Below are positions 10,508 through 21,094 of a stretch of DNA of 64,000 nt, piece after piece. Numbering within the stretch: position 1 is the first letter of the stretch; the number at the start of each line of letters is the position of its first letter. Origin of the DNA: Diphasiastrum complanatum (taxonomy: Eukaryota > Streptophyta > Lycopodiopsida > Lycopodiales > Lycopodiaceae); NCBI GenBank assembly GCA_029204225.1, contig CM055111.1, positions 26,693,540 through 26,757,539 on the forward strand, given 5' to 3'. Both the position numbers and the translations under genes were made by a program. The notes beneath the pieces are model-generated. The model searched no databases, had not been told where the DNA came from, and saw nothing but the letters and a program-made list of their open reading frames with translations.

Positions 10508-11189
10508 TGTTAAAAATTCACAATTCTAGCTTGACTAGTTTTGGTCATATGACTTGTAAATAGTTAAATGGTCATGATGTGGCTTGTCACACGTGCCAAA
10601 TAGCATAGGATTCCATTCATAAGGATGTTCTCAAGTAGACCTAAGTGTTAGAACCTTTGGAATGAGTCCAAATTATGCTTAGATACAAGGGAGAAAAAAT
10701 AGGAGCTATTTTTGGTAATTTTTGCATTGTTGAGGGATCTCCAAGATTCCAACCCTAACTTGGTAGGGATGAAAGATCCACCAAAATTAGCATTAGGTAT
10801 AGGTTTAGGGCTACTCATACCTGCCCAAAACCGTGATGGATCATGTATATATAGGTGATGATATCTCACCAAAATAAATCAAGCAATTTCATGATTTTTC
10901 TCTCATAATGGTGCAATTGCTCTCTATGTTCATAATTGTTTGAGTACTTGTGATTACTAATGATTATAGGATTGAATGTAGGTCTGGTGTACAGTACTCA
11001 GACTGTGGTAGGCCGTACTTTCACACGTGTGAAGCCTTCTTCAAGGATTTGGGCCATTTAGTGAGGTTCAAGCATAGATTTTTGATGGATTTTGATGGTT
11101 CAACTTGTGCTAATCTTATAAAATCATAATCTATTGTTTCCCTCATCATTTCAAGTGTTTTAGGATCCTTATTTGCTGTAATTTTTACA
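10508..11189 (+). repeat. Left LTR of the copia element
   Basis: It begins TGTTAAAAATTCAC and ends TTTTTACA. A TATA box lies at 10846-10853, so U3 is about 370 bp. An ACGTG motif (about 10590) and a CACACGTGTG box (about 11022) are present. The sequence matches 15984-16665. Confidence 0.97.
10846..10853 (+). promoter_or_regulatory. LTR TATA box
   Basis: TATATATAG inside the left LTR, duplicated at 16322-16330 in the right LTR. Transcription would start about 30 bp downstream. An AATAAA at 10871-10876 could serve as the polyadenylation signal in the right copy, but its place relative to the start site is unclear. Confidence 0.6.
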
Positions 11190-11201
11190 TGGTATCAGAG
11201 C
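11190..11201 (+). other. Primer binding site (initiator tRNA-Met type)
   Basis: TGGTATCAGAGC directly follows the left LTR. It is the standard complement to the 3' end of plant initiator Met-tRNA used by most plant copia elements to start minus-strand DNA synthesis. Confidence 0.95.
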
Positions 11202-12000
11202 CTAAAGGCTGAAATGAGCTAAATCCTTGGTTTGCATTCAATTTGATCACATTTTTTGATCTAAATCTTGTGTAGATTGGATCTTAGCATCTAGTATTGA
11301 TTCTAGAACTCAAAGTGAGTCAAATACATTGGAGATTGGTGTTGTGTGACTTCATTTGCAGGTGTTTAGGTGTCTAAAACCAGAGGCAAAGTTGAATTCA
11401 ATTCACATTACCAAGATAGCAAGTTTTGCTTGCTCCAAGCATTGATTTCTAAGCGAGTTTTGGAGGTGATTTCATAGAGAAGGCTTTCTAGCATTCAAGG
11501 AGAGGGAAGATCAGAGTTTTGGGGACTCTTCAAGGCTGTTCTAAGGTGTAGTAGGCACCTCCTAAAGTGATTTAGGTTCAGTCCAACCATTGCTTGACTT
11601 ATGCACCAAATTAGATCAATTTTTCATCAATTTTGATCAGTTTTTGCTTGTGATTGGATAGTAGATTGTGTTGCATCCTCATTAAGTTCCATTTAGATCT
11701 TTTACAAGTGATTTTGGAAGTATATTAGGTTGCTGAAATTCACTCTTGATCAGATCATTTGGAAGCTTTAATGTTCTTTATAGAAAGAGGGGCAATTCTA
11801 CTAGTATTGTCTACTTCAATCAAGCAAGTGCATTGTTTCTAGTATTCTATGATTTGATTTTGTTAGAGATCATTCTTAGATCTTTATAGGAAGTCTATTA
11901 CTGATCTTTTCAGGTCCCTAAGAAGTGGGATAAGGTAGACCTTCAATCAAATCAATAGAAGTAACCTTCATTTGTGTCAAGTCCTTGATTAGGAGACTAG

Positions 12001-15000
12001 ATGGCATCTATAAATGCATATCTTTTGGATACTAATGAAAGGCTCAACAAAACTAACTATTCCATATGGAAAGTTAGAATGGAATCTATCATGATCATGC
12101 AAGATCTGATGGAAATTGTAAATGGTAAGGAGGGTGAACCTATTCATCCTCAAGAAAAAGCCAAATACATCAAGAGGTGCAATGTTGCACTACATTGCAT
12201 AAAAATGAATGTTGCAAATGAACTCTTAAGAGAGGTAGGAGATTGCACTTCAGCTCAAGATGCTTGGGAGACTTTGAAAAAGGTCTATGAATCCAAGAAC
12301 CAAACTAGAATGTTAGCTTTGAAGAATCAAATCTATAGAAGCTATCAAAAGAAAGGAGAGAGTGCACATACTTTTGTCCTAAGAGTAAAGGAATTGAACA
12401 AAGAGCTAGCCTTTATAGGTGACCCTATCAAGGATGAAGAGCTTGTTCAACTCATATTGAATGGACTAAGCTTTGAATTTGACAACTTGGTTCAGGGATA
12501 TGCAATTATGGGTAAGCTACCCATACTTGAAGAACTCCAAGGCACGCTCATGGCCGAGGAATCAAGAAGGAGCCAAATGCAAGAGAGGATGGATAGGCTT
12601 TCCATCCAAGGTGGAGATGACCAAGCTCTCTTCACCAAAGGCAAAGGCAAGTCCAAAGGCAAAGCATCAACATTCAAGAAGTCTACAAAGCTTGAGGATC
12701 AAGAAGGACCCCCAAAGGCATCTCCATCAACCACCAAAGTCAAGAAGGACAAATCAAAGGTGAAGTGCTACTATTGTAGCAAGATGGGGCATTATGCCTC
12801 GGAATGCTTCAAGAGGAAGCAAGATCAAAGCCAAGCCAACATGAGCAAAGAGGAGGAGGAGGAGAGTTCACATGAGGACTCTCTCATGATGTCCATATTT
12901 TCTTCAACAAGCTTCAAAGGAGAAGATCCTTGGTGGATTGACTCGGGTGCTAGTTCACACATGACTAGTAAAAGGGAGTTTTTCTCTTCTCTCTTATCTT
13001 ATGATGGACCTATAAAGTCTATCTATACAGCAAATGATGAAGCTTGTAAGATTGAAGGAGTTGGTAGCATTCCCCTTTGCTTAGGATCTTCCAAAAAGAT
13101 CAACATAGAAGGTGTTTTGTACATTCCTACAATAACAAAGAATCTACTAAGTGTTGGCCAAATGGTAGACAATGGTTTCAATGTTGACTTTGCTTCAAAT
13201 GAATGTTTCATCAAGAAGAAGGGTAAGATAGTGGCTAAGGGCACTAGACTTGGCAAACTTTATAAGCTGGATGCATTTGTGGATACTAATGTTGTCATGT
13301 TGGCCGAGAAGAGCAAGATATCTACCTTTACTTTATGGCACAAAAGACTTGGACATGTCAACTCGGGTTCCATGGAGGCTATGATCAAGGAGGAGTATGC
13401 TTTAGGCCTACCAAGGTCTATTGGGAAGGAAGACAAGGTTTGTGAAGCTTGTGCCTTATCCAAGGCACATAAGAAGGTGTTTCCTAACTCCATCACAAAG
13501 TCATCTCATCCTCTTGAACTCATACACTCGGATGTGCACATTGCTAGCACCAAATCTAATGGAGGTTCATCCATGTTTTTAACCTTCATTGATGACTACT
13601 CAAGATATTGTTGGGTGTTCTTACTTTCCTTCAAGTCTCAAGTATTTGATACTTTTGTAAAGTTCAAGTTGTTTGTGGAAAAGCATCATAATCATAGCAT
13701 CAAGATTCTTAGAAGTGACAATGGTGGAGAATTCATCTCCAATGAGTTCAAGGCCTTTTGTGAGGAGGAAGGGATCAAGAAAGAGACTTCTTGTCCTTAC
13801 ACTCCTCAACAAAATGGAGTTGCTGAAAGAAGGAATAGAACATTATGTGAATGTTCTAAGGCTTTAAGATTAGATGCTTGTTTGCCCAAATCCTTTTGGG
13901 GTGAGTCTCTTGTATGTGCAAACTACTTGATGAATAGGGTGTCTTGCAAAGCAATTGAAGGCAAAATTCCTTATGAGATGTTGTATGGAAAGAAACCCAA
14001 TCTTAATCACTTGAAAGTTTTTGGGTGTATATGTTATGTGCATGTGCCATTAGAAACAAGAACCAAGGAGGATCCATCTTCCACAAGAGGGATCATGCTT
14101 GGATATGCAAGCTCAAGCAAGGGCTACAAAGTCTATCTTCCATCCTTGAACAAATTTGTTGTTTCAAGGGATGTCATCTTTGATGAACATCATATGCATA
14201 TGCTTGAAGAAGGCTCAAGTGCTCCAACAATCAAGAAGAAGATGGCCGAGGAGCAAGATCTTGGTTTTGAGGAGGAGCTCATGGAGGAGCAAGCACCAAA
14301 CCCACCTATCACACCAAGGAGATCTTCAAGGGCAAAAGTGGAGCCATCAAGGCTCACATATCAAGGCAAAGGACAGCAAGTTGAGGGTATCTCATCCACT
14401 TCTTATGCTTTATCTAGTTTTGAAGAACCGTCTAATGTTGAAGATGCATTGAACTCCAAAGAATGGTATAAAGCTATGTTGGATGAGTATGATGCCTTGA
14501 TTGAGAATGAAACTTGGTTGCTTGTTGAGAGACCCCAAAGGAATGTAATAGGATGCAAGTGGGTCTTCAAGCTTAAGTTGAATGCAAATGGGAGTGTTAA
14601 CAAACATAAAGCAAGATTAGTTGCAAAAGGTTATGCTCAAGAGAGAGGGATAGACTATGAGGAAACTTTTGCCCCCGTGGCCAAGATGGTCACAATAAGA
14701 CTAATCATTGCACTTGCATCACATTTTGGATGGATTCTATGTCAAATGGATGTCTCTAATGCTTTCTTGAATGGTTTTTTGGAAGAGGATATCTATATGG
14801 AACAGCCACAAGGGTTCATCAAGCATGGAATGGAGAACAAAGTATGCCATCTCCAAAGAAGCATCTATGGCTTGAAGCAAGCCTCAAGATCTTGGAATTC
14901 AAGACTACATTGCTATCTTATTTCACTTTCTTTTGTTCAAAGTGAATATGATCCCACTCTTTACATTAAGTTTGATGATGTTGGTATTGTACTTTTACTC

Positions 15001-15969
15001 ATTTATGTAGATGACATCATCATTAGTGGAAATAGTGTTGATGGTATTGAAAAAATCAAGATAGATCTATCCTTAGAGTTCAAGATGGTAGATCTAGGGT
15101 GTCTTCACTTCATCTTAGGCATAGAAGTACTTAGAGGGTCTGATTTTATCTTTATAAGTCAAGTAAACTATGCTCAAAGTCTTTTGAAGAAGTTTAAGAT
15201 GGAAGTATGCAAAAGTGTTGACACACCAATGGAGCAAGATGTAAAAGTGCCAAATGAAGATGATGAAAGATCCTTCATGGACATCACTTTGTTTAGGCAA
15301 CTTATAGGTTCCTTAATGTGGATCACTATAACTAGACCAGATCTTAGCTTTAGTGTATGTAGGTTGAGCCAATCCATGCAAAAGCCATTGAATATCCATT
15401 GGAAAAAGGCTAAGAGGATTCTAAGATACATCTCGGGTACATTGGATTTTGGGATTCTATATAGAGGAGATGTGATTAACCTTCATGCATTTAGTGATTC
15501 AGATTTTGCAGGGGACAAGAGGGATAGGAAATCAACAAGTGCCTATTCAACTTTCATAGGAGAAGGTGTGGTTTCATGGCTTTCAAAAAAGCAAGAAACT
15601 ATATCTCTATCTTCAACTGAGGCCGAGTATAAAGCTTTGACAACCACTACAAAGGAGGTACTTTGGATCAAGAGATTATTGGTGGAACTAAAGATCATGG
15701 ATTCAGAGGAGGCACCAATCATCTACAATGACAATATATCAGCCCAACACCTTGCATCTAACCCAATCTTCCATGCAAGATCTAAGCACATTGAGATATG
15801 CCATCACTTTGTGAGAGAAATGGTGCAAGCCAAGGAGATTGCTTTGGAGCATGTTCCAAGCAATGAATGTGTAGCTGATCTACTTACTAAACCACTTCAA
15901 AGGACACCTTTTATGAAGTTCAGATCATCACTTGGAGTGATTAGTAAAGAAATGATTGAACCAAGCTAG
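12001..15969 (+). CDS. Copia gag-pol polyprotein, intact
   Basis: A single 1322-codon frame encodes every function for retrotransposition. The gag part (about 1-250) has the plant copia capsid start (NERLNKTNYSIWKVRME). A CCHC knuckle follows (C256, C259, H264, C269). The aspartic protease motif is WWIDSGAS with D314. The integrase zinc site is H447, H452, C481 and C484; its catalytic triad is D511, D573 and E609 with 35 residues between the last two, as expected. Reverse transcriptase covers about 820-1080 with YVDD at 1002-1005. RNase H holds D1166 (SDSDFAGD) and E1207 (STEAEYK). It ends with CVADLLTKPL. The ATG at 12001 is the first in frame after an 810-bp leader. The order protease, integrase, RT, RNase H defines copia. 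No stop or frameshift is seen. Confidence 0.97.
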   Translation: MASINAYLLDTNERLNKTNYSIWKVRMESIMIMQDLMEIVNGKEGEPIHPQEKAKYIKRCNVALHCIKMNVANELLREVGDCTSAQDAWETLKKVYESKNQTRMLALKNQIYRSYQKKGESAHTFVLRVKELNKELAFIGDPIKDEELVQLILNGLSFEFDNLVQGYAIMGKLPILEELQGTLMAEESRRSQMQERMDRLSIQGGDDQALFTKGKGKSKGKASTFKKSTKLEDQEGPPKASPSTTKVKKDKSKVKCYYCSKMGHYASECFKRKQDQSQANMSKEEEEESSHEDSLMMSIFSSTSFKGEDPWWIDSGASSHMTSKREFFSSLLSYDGPIKSIYTANDEACKIEGVGSIPLCLGSSKKINIEGVLYIPTITKNLLSVGQMVDNGFNVDFASNECFIKKKGKIVAKGTRLGKLYKLDAFVDTNVVMLAEKSKISTFTLWHKRLGHVNSGSMEAMIKEEYALGLPRSIGKEDKVCEACALSKAHKKVFPNSITKSSHPLELIHSDVHIASTKSNGGSSMFLTFIDDYSRYCWVFLLSFKSQVFDTFVKFKLFVEKHHNHSIKILRSDNGGEFISNEFKAFCEEEGIKKETSCPYTPQQNGVAERRNRTLCECSKALRLDACLPKSFWGESLVCANYLMNRVSCKAIEGKIPYEMLYGKKPNLNHLKVFGCICYVHVPLETRTKEDPSSTRGIMLGYASSSKGYKVYLPSLNKFVVSRDVIFDEHHMHMLEEGSSAPTIKKKMAEEQDLGFEEELMEEQAPNPPITPRRSSRAKVEPSRLTYQGKGQQVEGISSTSYALSSFEEPSNVEDALNSKEWYKAMLDEYDALIENETWLLVERPQRNVIGCKWVFKLKLNANGSVNKHKARLVAKGYAQERGIDYEETFAPVAKMVTIRLIIALASHFGWILCQMDVSNAFLNGFLEEDIYMEQPQGFIKHGMENKVCHLQRSIYGLKQASRSWNSRLHCYLISLSFVQSEYDPTLYIKFDDVGIVLLLIYVDDIIISGNSVDGIEKIKIDLSLEFKMVDLGCLHFILGIEVLRGSDFIFISQVNYAQSLLKKFKMEVCKSVDTPMEQDVKVPNEDDERSFMDITLFRQLIGSLMWITITRPDLSFSVCRLSQSMQKPLNIHWKKAKRILRYISGTLDFGILYRGDVINLHAFSDSDFAGDKRDRKSTSAYSTFIGEGVVSWLSKKQETISLSSTEAEYKALTTTTKEVLWIKRLLVELKIMDSEEAPIIYNDNISAQHLASNPIFHARSKHIEICHHFVREMVQAKEIALEHVPSNECVADLLTKPLQRTPFMKFRSSLGVISKEMIEPS

Positions 15970-15972
15970 ATA

Positions 15973-15983
15973 GTGAGGAGGAG
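15973..15983 (+). other. Polypurine tract
   Basis: GTGAGGAGGAG immediately before the right LTR, three bases after the polyprotein stop. It primes plus-strand DNA synthesis. Confidence 0.85.
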
Positions 15984-16665
15984 TGTTAAAAATTCACAAT
16001 TCTAGCTTGACTAGTTTTGGTCATATGACTTGTAAATAGTTAAATGGTCATGATGTGGCTTGTCACACGTGCCAAATAGCATAGGATTCCATTCATAAGG
16101 ATGTTCTCAAGTAGACCTAAGTGTTAGAACCTTTGGAATGAGTCCAAATTATGCTTAGATACAAGGGAGAAAAAATAGGAGCTATTTTTGGTAATTTTTG
16201 CATTGTTGAGGGATCTCCAAGATTCCAACCCTAACTTGGTAGGGATGAAAGATCCACCAAAATTAGCATTAGGTATAGGTTTAGGGCTACTCATACCTGC
16301 CCAAAACCGTGATGGATCATGTATATATAGGTGATGATATCTCACCAAAATAAATCAAGCAATTTCATGATTTTTCTCTCATAATGGTGCAATTGCTCTC
16401 TATGTTCATAATTGTTTGAGTACTTGTGATTACTAATGATTATAGGATTGAATGTAGGTCTGGTGTACAGTACTCAGACTGTGGTAGGCCGTACTTTCAC
16501 ACGTGTGAAGCCTTCTTCAAGGATTTGGGCCATTTAGTGAGGTTCAAGCATAGATTTTTGATGGATTTTGATGGTTCAACTTGTGCTAATCTTATAAAAT
16601 CATAATCTATTGTTTCCCTCATCATTTCAAGTGTTTTAGGATCCTTATTTGCTGTAATTTTTACA
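15984..16665 (+). repeat. Right LTR of the copia element
   Basis: Same length (682 bp) and, as far as I can read, the same sequence as the left LTR. Followed by the ACAAT duplication. Confidence 0.97.
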
Positions 16666-16670
16666 ACAAT
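16666..16670. repeat. Target-site duplication, right
   Basis: ACAAT, matching 10503-10507. Confidence 0.95.
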
Positions 16671-17571
16671 AGTGTATAGCTTGTCACTCTTCTGGTGAGC
16701 CCTAATTTCCCCCAGAGACTTCTGCTCCTGAGAGCTTGTCTCTTTTCTGGTGAGCGTTCACCTCTCCCCAATCCTCTGGCGAGCATTCACTTCTAAACCC
16801 CAAACCAGTAATATGTTTACCATACAAACCTTCACTCGAAACCACTCTCAGATCTTTCTTTGCCGCTTTTTTGGAGCTTAGTTCCCAATGAAGGTTCGTA
16901 ATAATTTATGAACTGCTCACTGGCCATGGTAGTTTAGTAATATTGAGGTTATGAGAGGCATGGCCCAGTGCTTAGGTCTGTTGCAAATTTGTTCGCAAAT
17001 TTTTTTGGGTAGCATTTTCCTATTTTTTATTAGGAGGGGGCAGGTGGGTGTCAGACACCCTCTGATAATTAATTCCGGGGGAAAAATAGGGGCCATAAAT
17101 TGCTTTTATTTTGCTTTTGGGATGGGGGACAGTGTAGGCAGGTGCCTGTATTTTTTTTTTTTGAAAAAAAAAATTTGAAAAAAAACAGACGCGAACGCAC
17201 CCCTGCCAGCCTATAGTATCCTTTGGACTCTGATAAACTTGAGTACTTGCTCTACTTTACAAAGGCAAGATAAATATATTTTTTTAAGCATACTTCTGCA
17301 TACAATGTTCTCTGCTAGTGATTTTGAATGAGAACTTGCAAAATAAAGCAAGTCCGTGAATCATAAGAAGAACGAGCTTTCTCATATATAAATTTTAGAA
17401 TGAAAATAGCATGTGATGTTTGATGATACTCAAATTTTACATTGCTCATCTGTCTTAAACCAAAACTCATAGAATGCTCTTAACAACATCTTACGTGTAA
17501 GTCTTGGGATATATAAGTTGCCTTTACGAGCAACTGAAGGATTTGCGAGGGTTTTTATTGTTCATTCTTGA
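16671..17571. other. No gene recognised; right flank of the copia insertion
   Basis: It starts with three degenerate copies of a TCTGGTGAGC-containing unit (16685-16800), then T/A-rich DNA with an A/T homopolymer at 17150-17185. No coding frame is convincing. The Helitron copy begins at about 17572. Confidence 0.5.
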
Positions 17572-17994
17572 GGTGCACCAAATTATGCGAATATCTAATT
17601 TTGTAGGAAATTATGAGGTCACCACTGCCTTGTTTGGTAGAATTTGCCCAAATTTCACCTGCTTTTATATATAAGTCCTTCCACCACTACCACTTTACAT
17701 TCAAAATTTGGCAAGATTCCAAATGGAGCCACAAAGATTACCCGTAAATGAGATAGAAATTTATGGAGCTTTATATTGAGAATACAAAGCCTTAATAAGT
17801 CCATGTTACAAAAAAAAGCTTGCTTGGAGGTTCTAGGCTCAAGCTTTTAGACTTTAAGCTTTTAACCTTTTGCACAAAATTCCAACATCAAGTTTTAAAT
17901 AGCCCCAATTGCTAGACTTCAAATGAAAAAAGCCAACAAAGTAGTAATAAGGGTGAACCTTGGGATGGTACTTTTTAAAACTAAAAGTTTAAAA

Positions 17995-17998
<4 letters not shown>

Positions 17999-18049
<51 letters not shown>
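17999..18049. repeat. (GA)n microsatellite in the Helitron 5' region
   Basis: About 51 bp of GA at the same element position as the 89-bp CT tract at 2929-3017. Confidence 0.95.
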
Positions 18050-18052
<3 letters not shown>

Positions 18053-18687
18053 GGGCTAAGGAACTTTAAATAATGAGGTCACCACTCCCCTTTTTGGTAG
18101 AATTTGCCCAAATTTCACCTGCTTTTATCTTTTTAGCGTTTTATCCTTCCACCAGTGGCACTCTCCATTCAAAATATGGCAAGGTTCCAAACGGAGCCAC
18201 AAAGATTACCCGTAAACGAGATAGAAATTTATGGAGCTTTTTAATGAGAATACAAAGCCTTGATAAGTCCATGTTATAGAGAAAAGCTTGCTTGGAAGTT
18301 CTAGGGCCAAACTTTTAGACTTCAAGCTTTTAACCTTTTGCACAAACTTCCAACGTCAAGTTTGAAATAGCCCCAATTGCTAGACTTCAAATGAAATTTG
18401 TAAATAATGTTAAGTATTATTGATGTTTTGTATGCGAGTTCTTGTAGATTTTAGAGAAAAATGAATTTGAGTGCAGCTGGTTAGTTTGTTAGAATCTTCG
18501 TCTCAAAACTAATGCTCTCTCCTAAATGTAAATTGTGTCGGACAGCATATTAATACGTCATAAGAGAACAATTTGGCATTTCTTCCAGAGTCTATGGAAA
18601 CGTGTTATGGTTACAGAAGTCCGGATTTTTGAGAAAATGATTTTGAGTGAAGCTGGTTAGTTCGTTAGAATCTTCATCTCAAAACTA

Positions 18688-19137
18688 ATGCTCTCTCTCC
18701 TAAATGTAAATTGTGTCAGACAGCATATTAATATGTCAGAAGAGAACAATGTGGTGTTTCTTGCAGGGTCCATGGAAACGTATTATGATTACAGTCCGGA
18801 ATATGATACAAGTCTGGTGAGGGAGCTCCAAGGAATAGAAGATAGTGATGGCAATGGGCAACACTCAACCAGGGTACTGCGAAGAGTAGGCTTTACAGCT
18901 CTGGATGGAGTGCATACCAATCCAAAATACAAGACCCCTGATGTGGAGTCAAGGGTTGAACATATAAGGAGGCTTGCAAGACGAAGAAGTGCAAAATGGA
19001 GATTACTATGTCCTCTTTTTCCCATGAGTGACAATGCTATCATGGAGGACAATACTATCATGAGTGACAATACTCCCCATGTAACGAATGCAGTTAGCAC
19101 TATGGAAACTGATGGGCCTTCCACAACAAGGTTATAA
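18688..19137 (+). CDS. Helitron leader protein, 149 residues
   Basis: An open frame almost identical to the minus-strand frame at 1854-2303, so the frame has stayed open in two copies. It begins MLSLLNVN (an inner start MSEENN lies at 18736), has an acidic Tyr-rich stretch (YYDYSPEYD), then the first basic repeat (VHTNPKYKTPDVESR to RRLARRRSAKWRLL), and ends DGPSTTRL. I do not recognise a known domain. In the intact element it probably continued into the second and third basic repeats and the Rep protein; here a TAA at 19135 stops it. Function unknown; DNA or RNA binding is a guess from its basic C-terminal half. Confidence 0.45.
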   Translation: MLSLLNVNCVRQHINMSEENNVVFLAGSMETYYDYSPEYDTSLVRELQGIEDSDGNGQHSTRVLRRVGFTALDGVHTNPKYKTPDVESRVEHIRRLARRRSAKWRLLCPLFPMSDNAIMEDNTIMSDNTPHVTNAVSTMETDGPSTTRL

Positions 19138-19141
19138 TCAG

Positions 19142-19690
19142 CAGTTGGGATGCTCACTCCAGAACAAGTGCGTAACAACCCTTCGTATAAAACACATCAA
19201 GTTGAATCAAAATCACAAGAAACGGAGACTTGCTCGACGACGACAAGCAAAGAAAAAAGTTCTTGAATCTCTTTTTCGAGTTGAAGAAAGGGAGTTGACA
19301 AGTGAGAATACTAGGAGATACATTTCTGAACGTTCAAGTGTTGAAGCAACAAACATTCAGACACAATGTAATCTTGGTGGTGTTTATGAAGTTCAGAGTG
19401 GTGGACGTTGAAGGATGACATCATTGACACCAATTGGATTGGTGACTCCAGAACAAGTGCGAACACACCCCTCCTACAAAATTTCTAATGAAGAATCAAG
19501 GGCAAAAAGAAAAAAAGACTTGCTCGACATCGACGAGCAAAGCAAAAAGCTATGGAGTCCCTTTTTAGAGCAACGAGCATGGAAGTAAGAAATGATAATG
19601 GGACAAGGGGAATTGGTGAGCTTTCCAGTGTAAGAAGAACTGATGTTGATATGTAGGATCATGTGGTCGATTCTTCTTATGTTGAAAATG
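19142..19690 (+). pseudogene. Helitron basic repeats 2 and 3, frameshifted
   Basis: Repeat 2 starts LTPEQVRNNPSYKT (19152), but a small deletion near 19218 shifts its frame; the remainder (RRLARRRQAKKKVLESLF) stays open to 19411. Repeat 3 (19440-19560) starts LTPEQVRTHPSYK and is shifted near 19510. In the least damaged copy (21324-21589) the second repeat is fully open. These stretches link the leader to the Rep region. Confidence 0.6.
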
Positions 19691-21090
19691 TAAGTCCGGA
19701 TGTTGAAAACTTGCTTCATAGTGTCGATAATGAGATTGGGGGAGATAATGATGATGATTGCTTGGTTGAGGGTTCCCATTCAAAAAGAAATAGAGTCACT
19801 GTTCGTGAGTTTTATTGCTATCATTTACAAGTGAGAAAAGGCCGTGTCTCTCCAATCGATTTGGGTGGCCAACTATTCCAAGAATACATGTGTGACCAGT
19901 TAGCAAAGAATGTCCAAGAAAACATGCACTTTATATATAAATATCAACCTAACTTTCGTAGAGAAATTCGTAGTAGTGTCGTTGATGCTATTGGTGCACA
20001 AATAGCTGCTGGCATAGGACAACGGATTGTTGTTCCGTCTTCGTGCATCGGATCACCACGTCATATGCAACAGTTGTATCAAGATGCAATGGCAGTTGTC
20101 AAAGAATTGGGTCCTCCAGATTTATTTATTACAATTACTGCCCTTCCAAATTGGTCGGAGATCAAAAGAGATTTGCGATTCCAACAAGTTCCAGCGGATC
20201 GTCCTGACTTGGTCTCAAGAGTCTTCAACATGAAGTTGCAATGGTTTATGGAGTTATTAAAGATGGATGGAATATTTGGACGTGTTATTGGGAGAATACA
20301 TGTTGTTGAATTTCAAAATAGAGGGTTGCCTCATGCACACATACTTGATATATTGGATGAGGCCAGCAAACCATGCACAACTGTAGAATATGATGGCATT
20401 GTCAGTGCGGAAATCCTTGATGAGAAAAATGATGAGAGTTGTTTGGTTGTTAGGAGTTGCATGTTGCATGATCCATGTGGTATGAGATTTCCAAACTCTC
20501 CTTGCATGAAAGATGGCAAGTGTTCAAAACATTATCCAAGACAATTTGTTGACGAAACCATGATAGTGAATGGTTATTTGTCTTATAGACATAGAAACAA
20601 TGGCAAAACAATCAAGGTACGTGGAGTGGAGTTGGATAATCGTTGGATTGTACCTTACAACAGATGGTTAAGCCTTCACTTCCAATGCCATATCAACGTG
20701 GAGGTATGTGTATATGTTTGAAGTGTAAAATATTTGTACAAGTATGTATACAAAGGACCCGACATGATCACAACGAACGTGGTGGAAGAGAACAATGGAA
20801 CTCCAGGGGTTGTGAATGAGATTGGACAATACTTGAATGCAAGGTACTTTTCGGCGAGTGAAGCAGGATGGTGTCTTTTTGGATTCTCAATGGGTGTACA
20901 CAAACCCAATGTGGTTCGACTGGCTGTTCACCTTCCAGGAGAGGACATGACATACTATGCTGACAATGAGGACTTGGCTGATGTTGCTGCATGTAGTGGA
21001 GAAACAACTCTGCAGCCTATTTTGAGTTAAATGCCAACAACAATATGGAGGAACAATCTTTGCTTTATTTTGGTTTTTTGTTCCTCGATT
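19663..21090 (+). pseudogene. Helitron Rep (HUH nuclease) protein, broken
   Basis: The first open part (19663-20721, about 350 residues) carries the Helitron Rep N-terminal domain: FYCYHLQVR, LFQEYMCDQLAK, IGSPRHMQQLYQDAM, the PDLFITITALPNWSEI motif, and the HUH motif RGLPHAH (20326-20346) with its two metal-binding histidines. The Cys-rich PCMKDGKCSKHYPR segment follows. A TGA at 20719 then stops the frame. Directly after it, in the same frame, KYLYKYVYKG carries the tyrosines that would cut and join DNA. The frame runs on to 21030 and shifts into AYFELNAN before the copy breaks at 21090. Helitron Rep starts rolling-circle transposition; here the catalytic tyrosines are cut off and the helicase is absent. 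Confidence 0.85.
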
Positions 21091-21094
21091 TCAT

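Larger units (their letters stand above)
10508..16665 (+). mobile_element. Complete Ty1/copia LTR retrotransposon
   Basis: The 6158-bp element has two 682-bp LTRs (TG...CA), a primer binding site touching the left LTR, an 810-bp leader, one uninterrupted gag-pol frame, a purine-rich tract touching the right LTR and a 5-bp ACAAT target duplication. I see no difference between the two LTRs on a base-by-base reading, which suggests very recent insertion. All catalytic motifs are present, so the copy may be autonomous. Confidence 0.97.
17572..21094 (+). mobile_element. Helitron copy 3 (E-c), plus strand
   Basis: It is the inverted partner of copy 1. It starts with GGTGCACCAAATTATGCG (shared with the minus strand near 3445) and carries the duplicated 5' region (17610-17900 and 18075-18395) flanking a GA tract, then the leader frame, the three basic repeats, a shortened VVDSSYVE segment and most of the Rep HUH domain. 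At about 21090 it jumps into the leader of another copy, so the helicase half is missing. A deletion near 19690 removes the segments between VVDSSYVE and SPDVEN that copy 1 retains. Confidence 0.8.
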
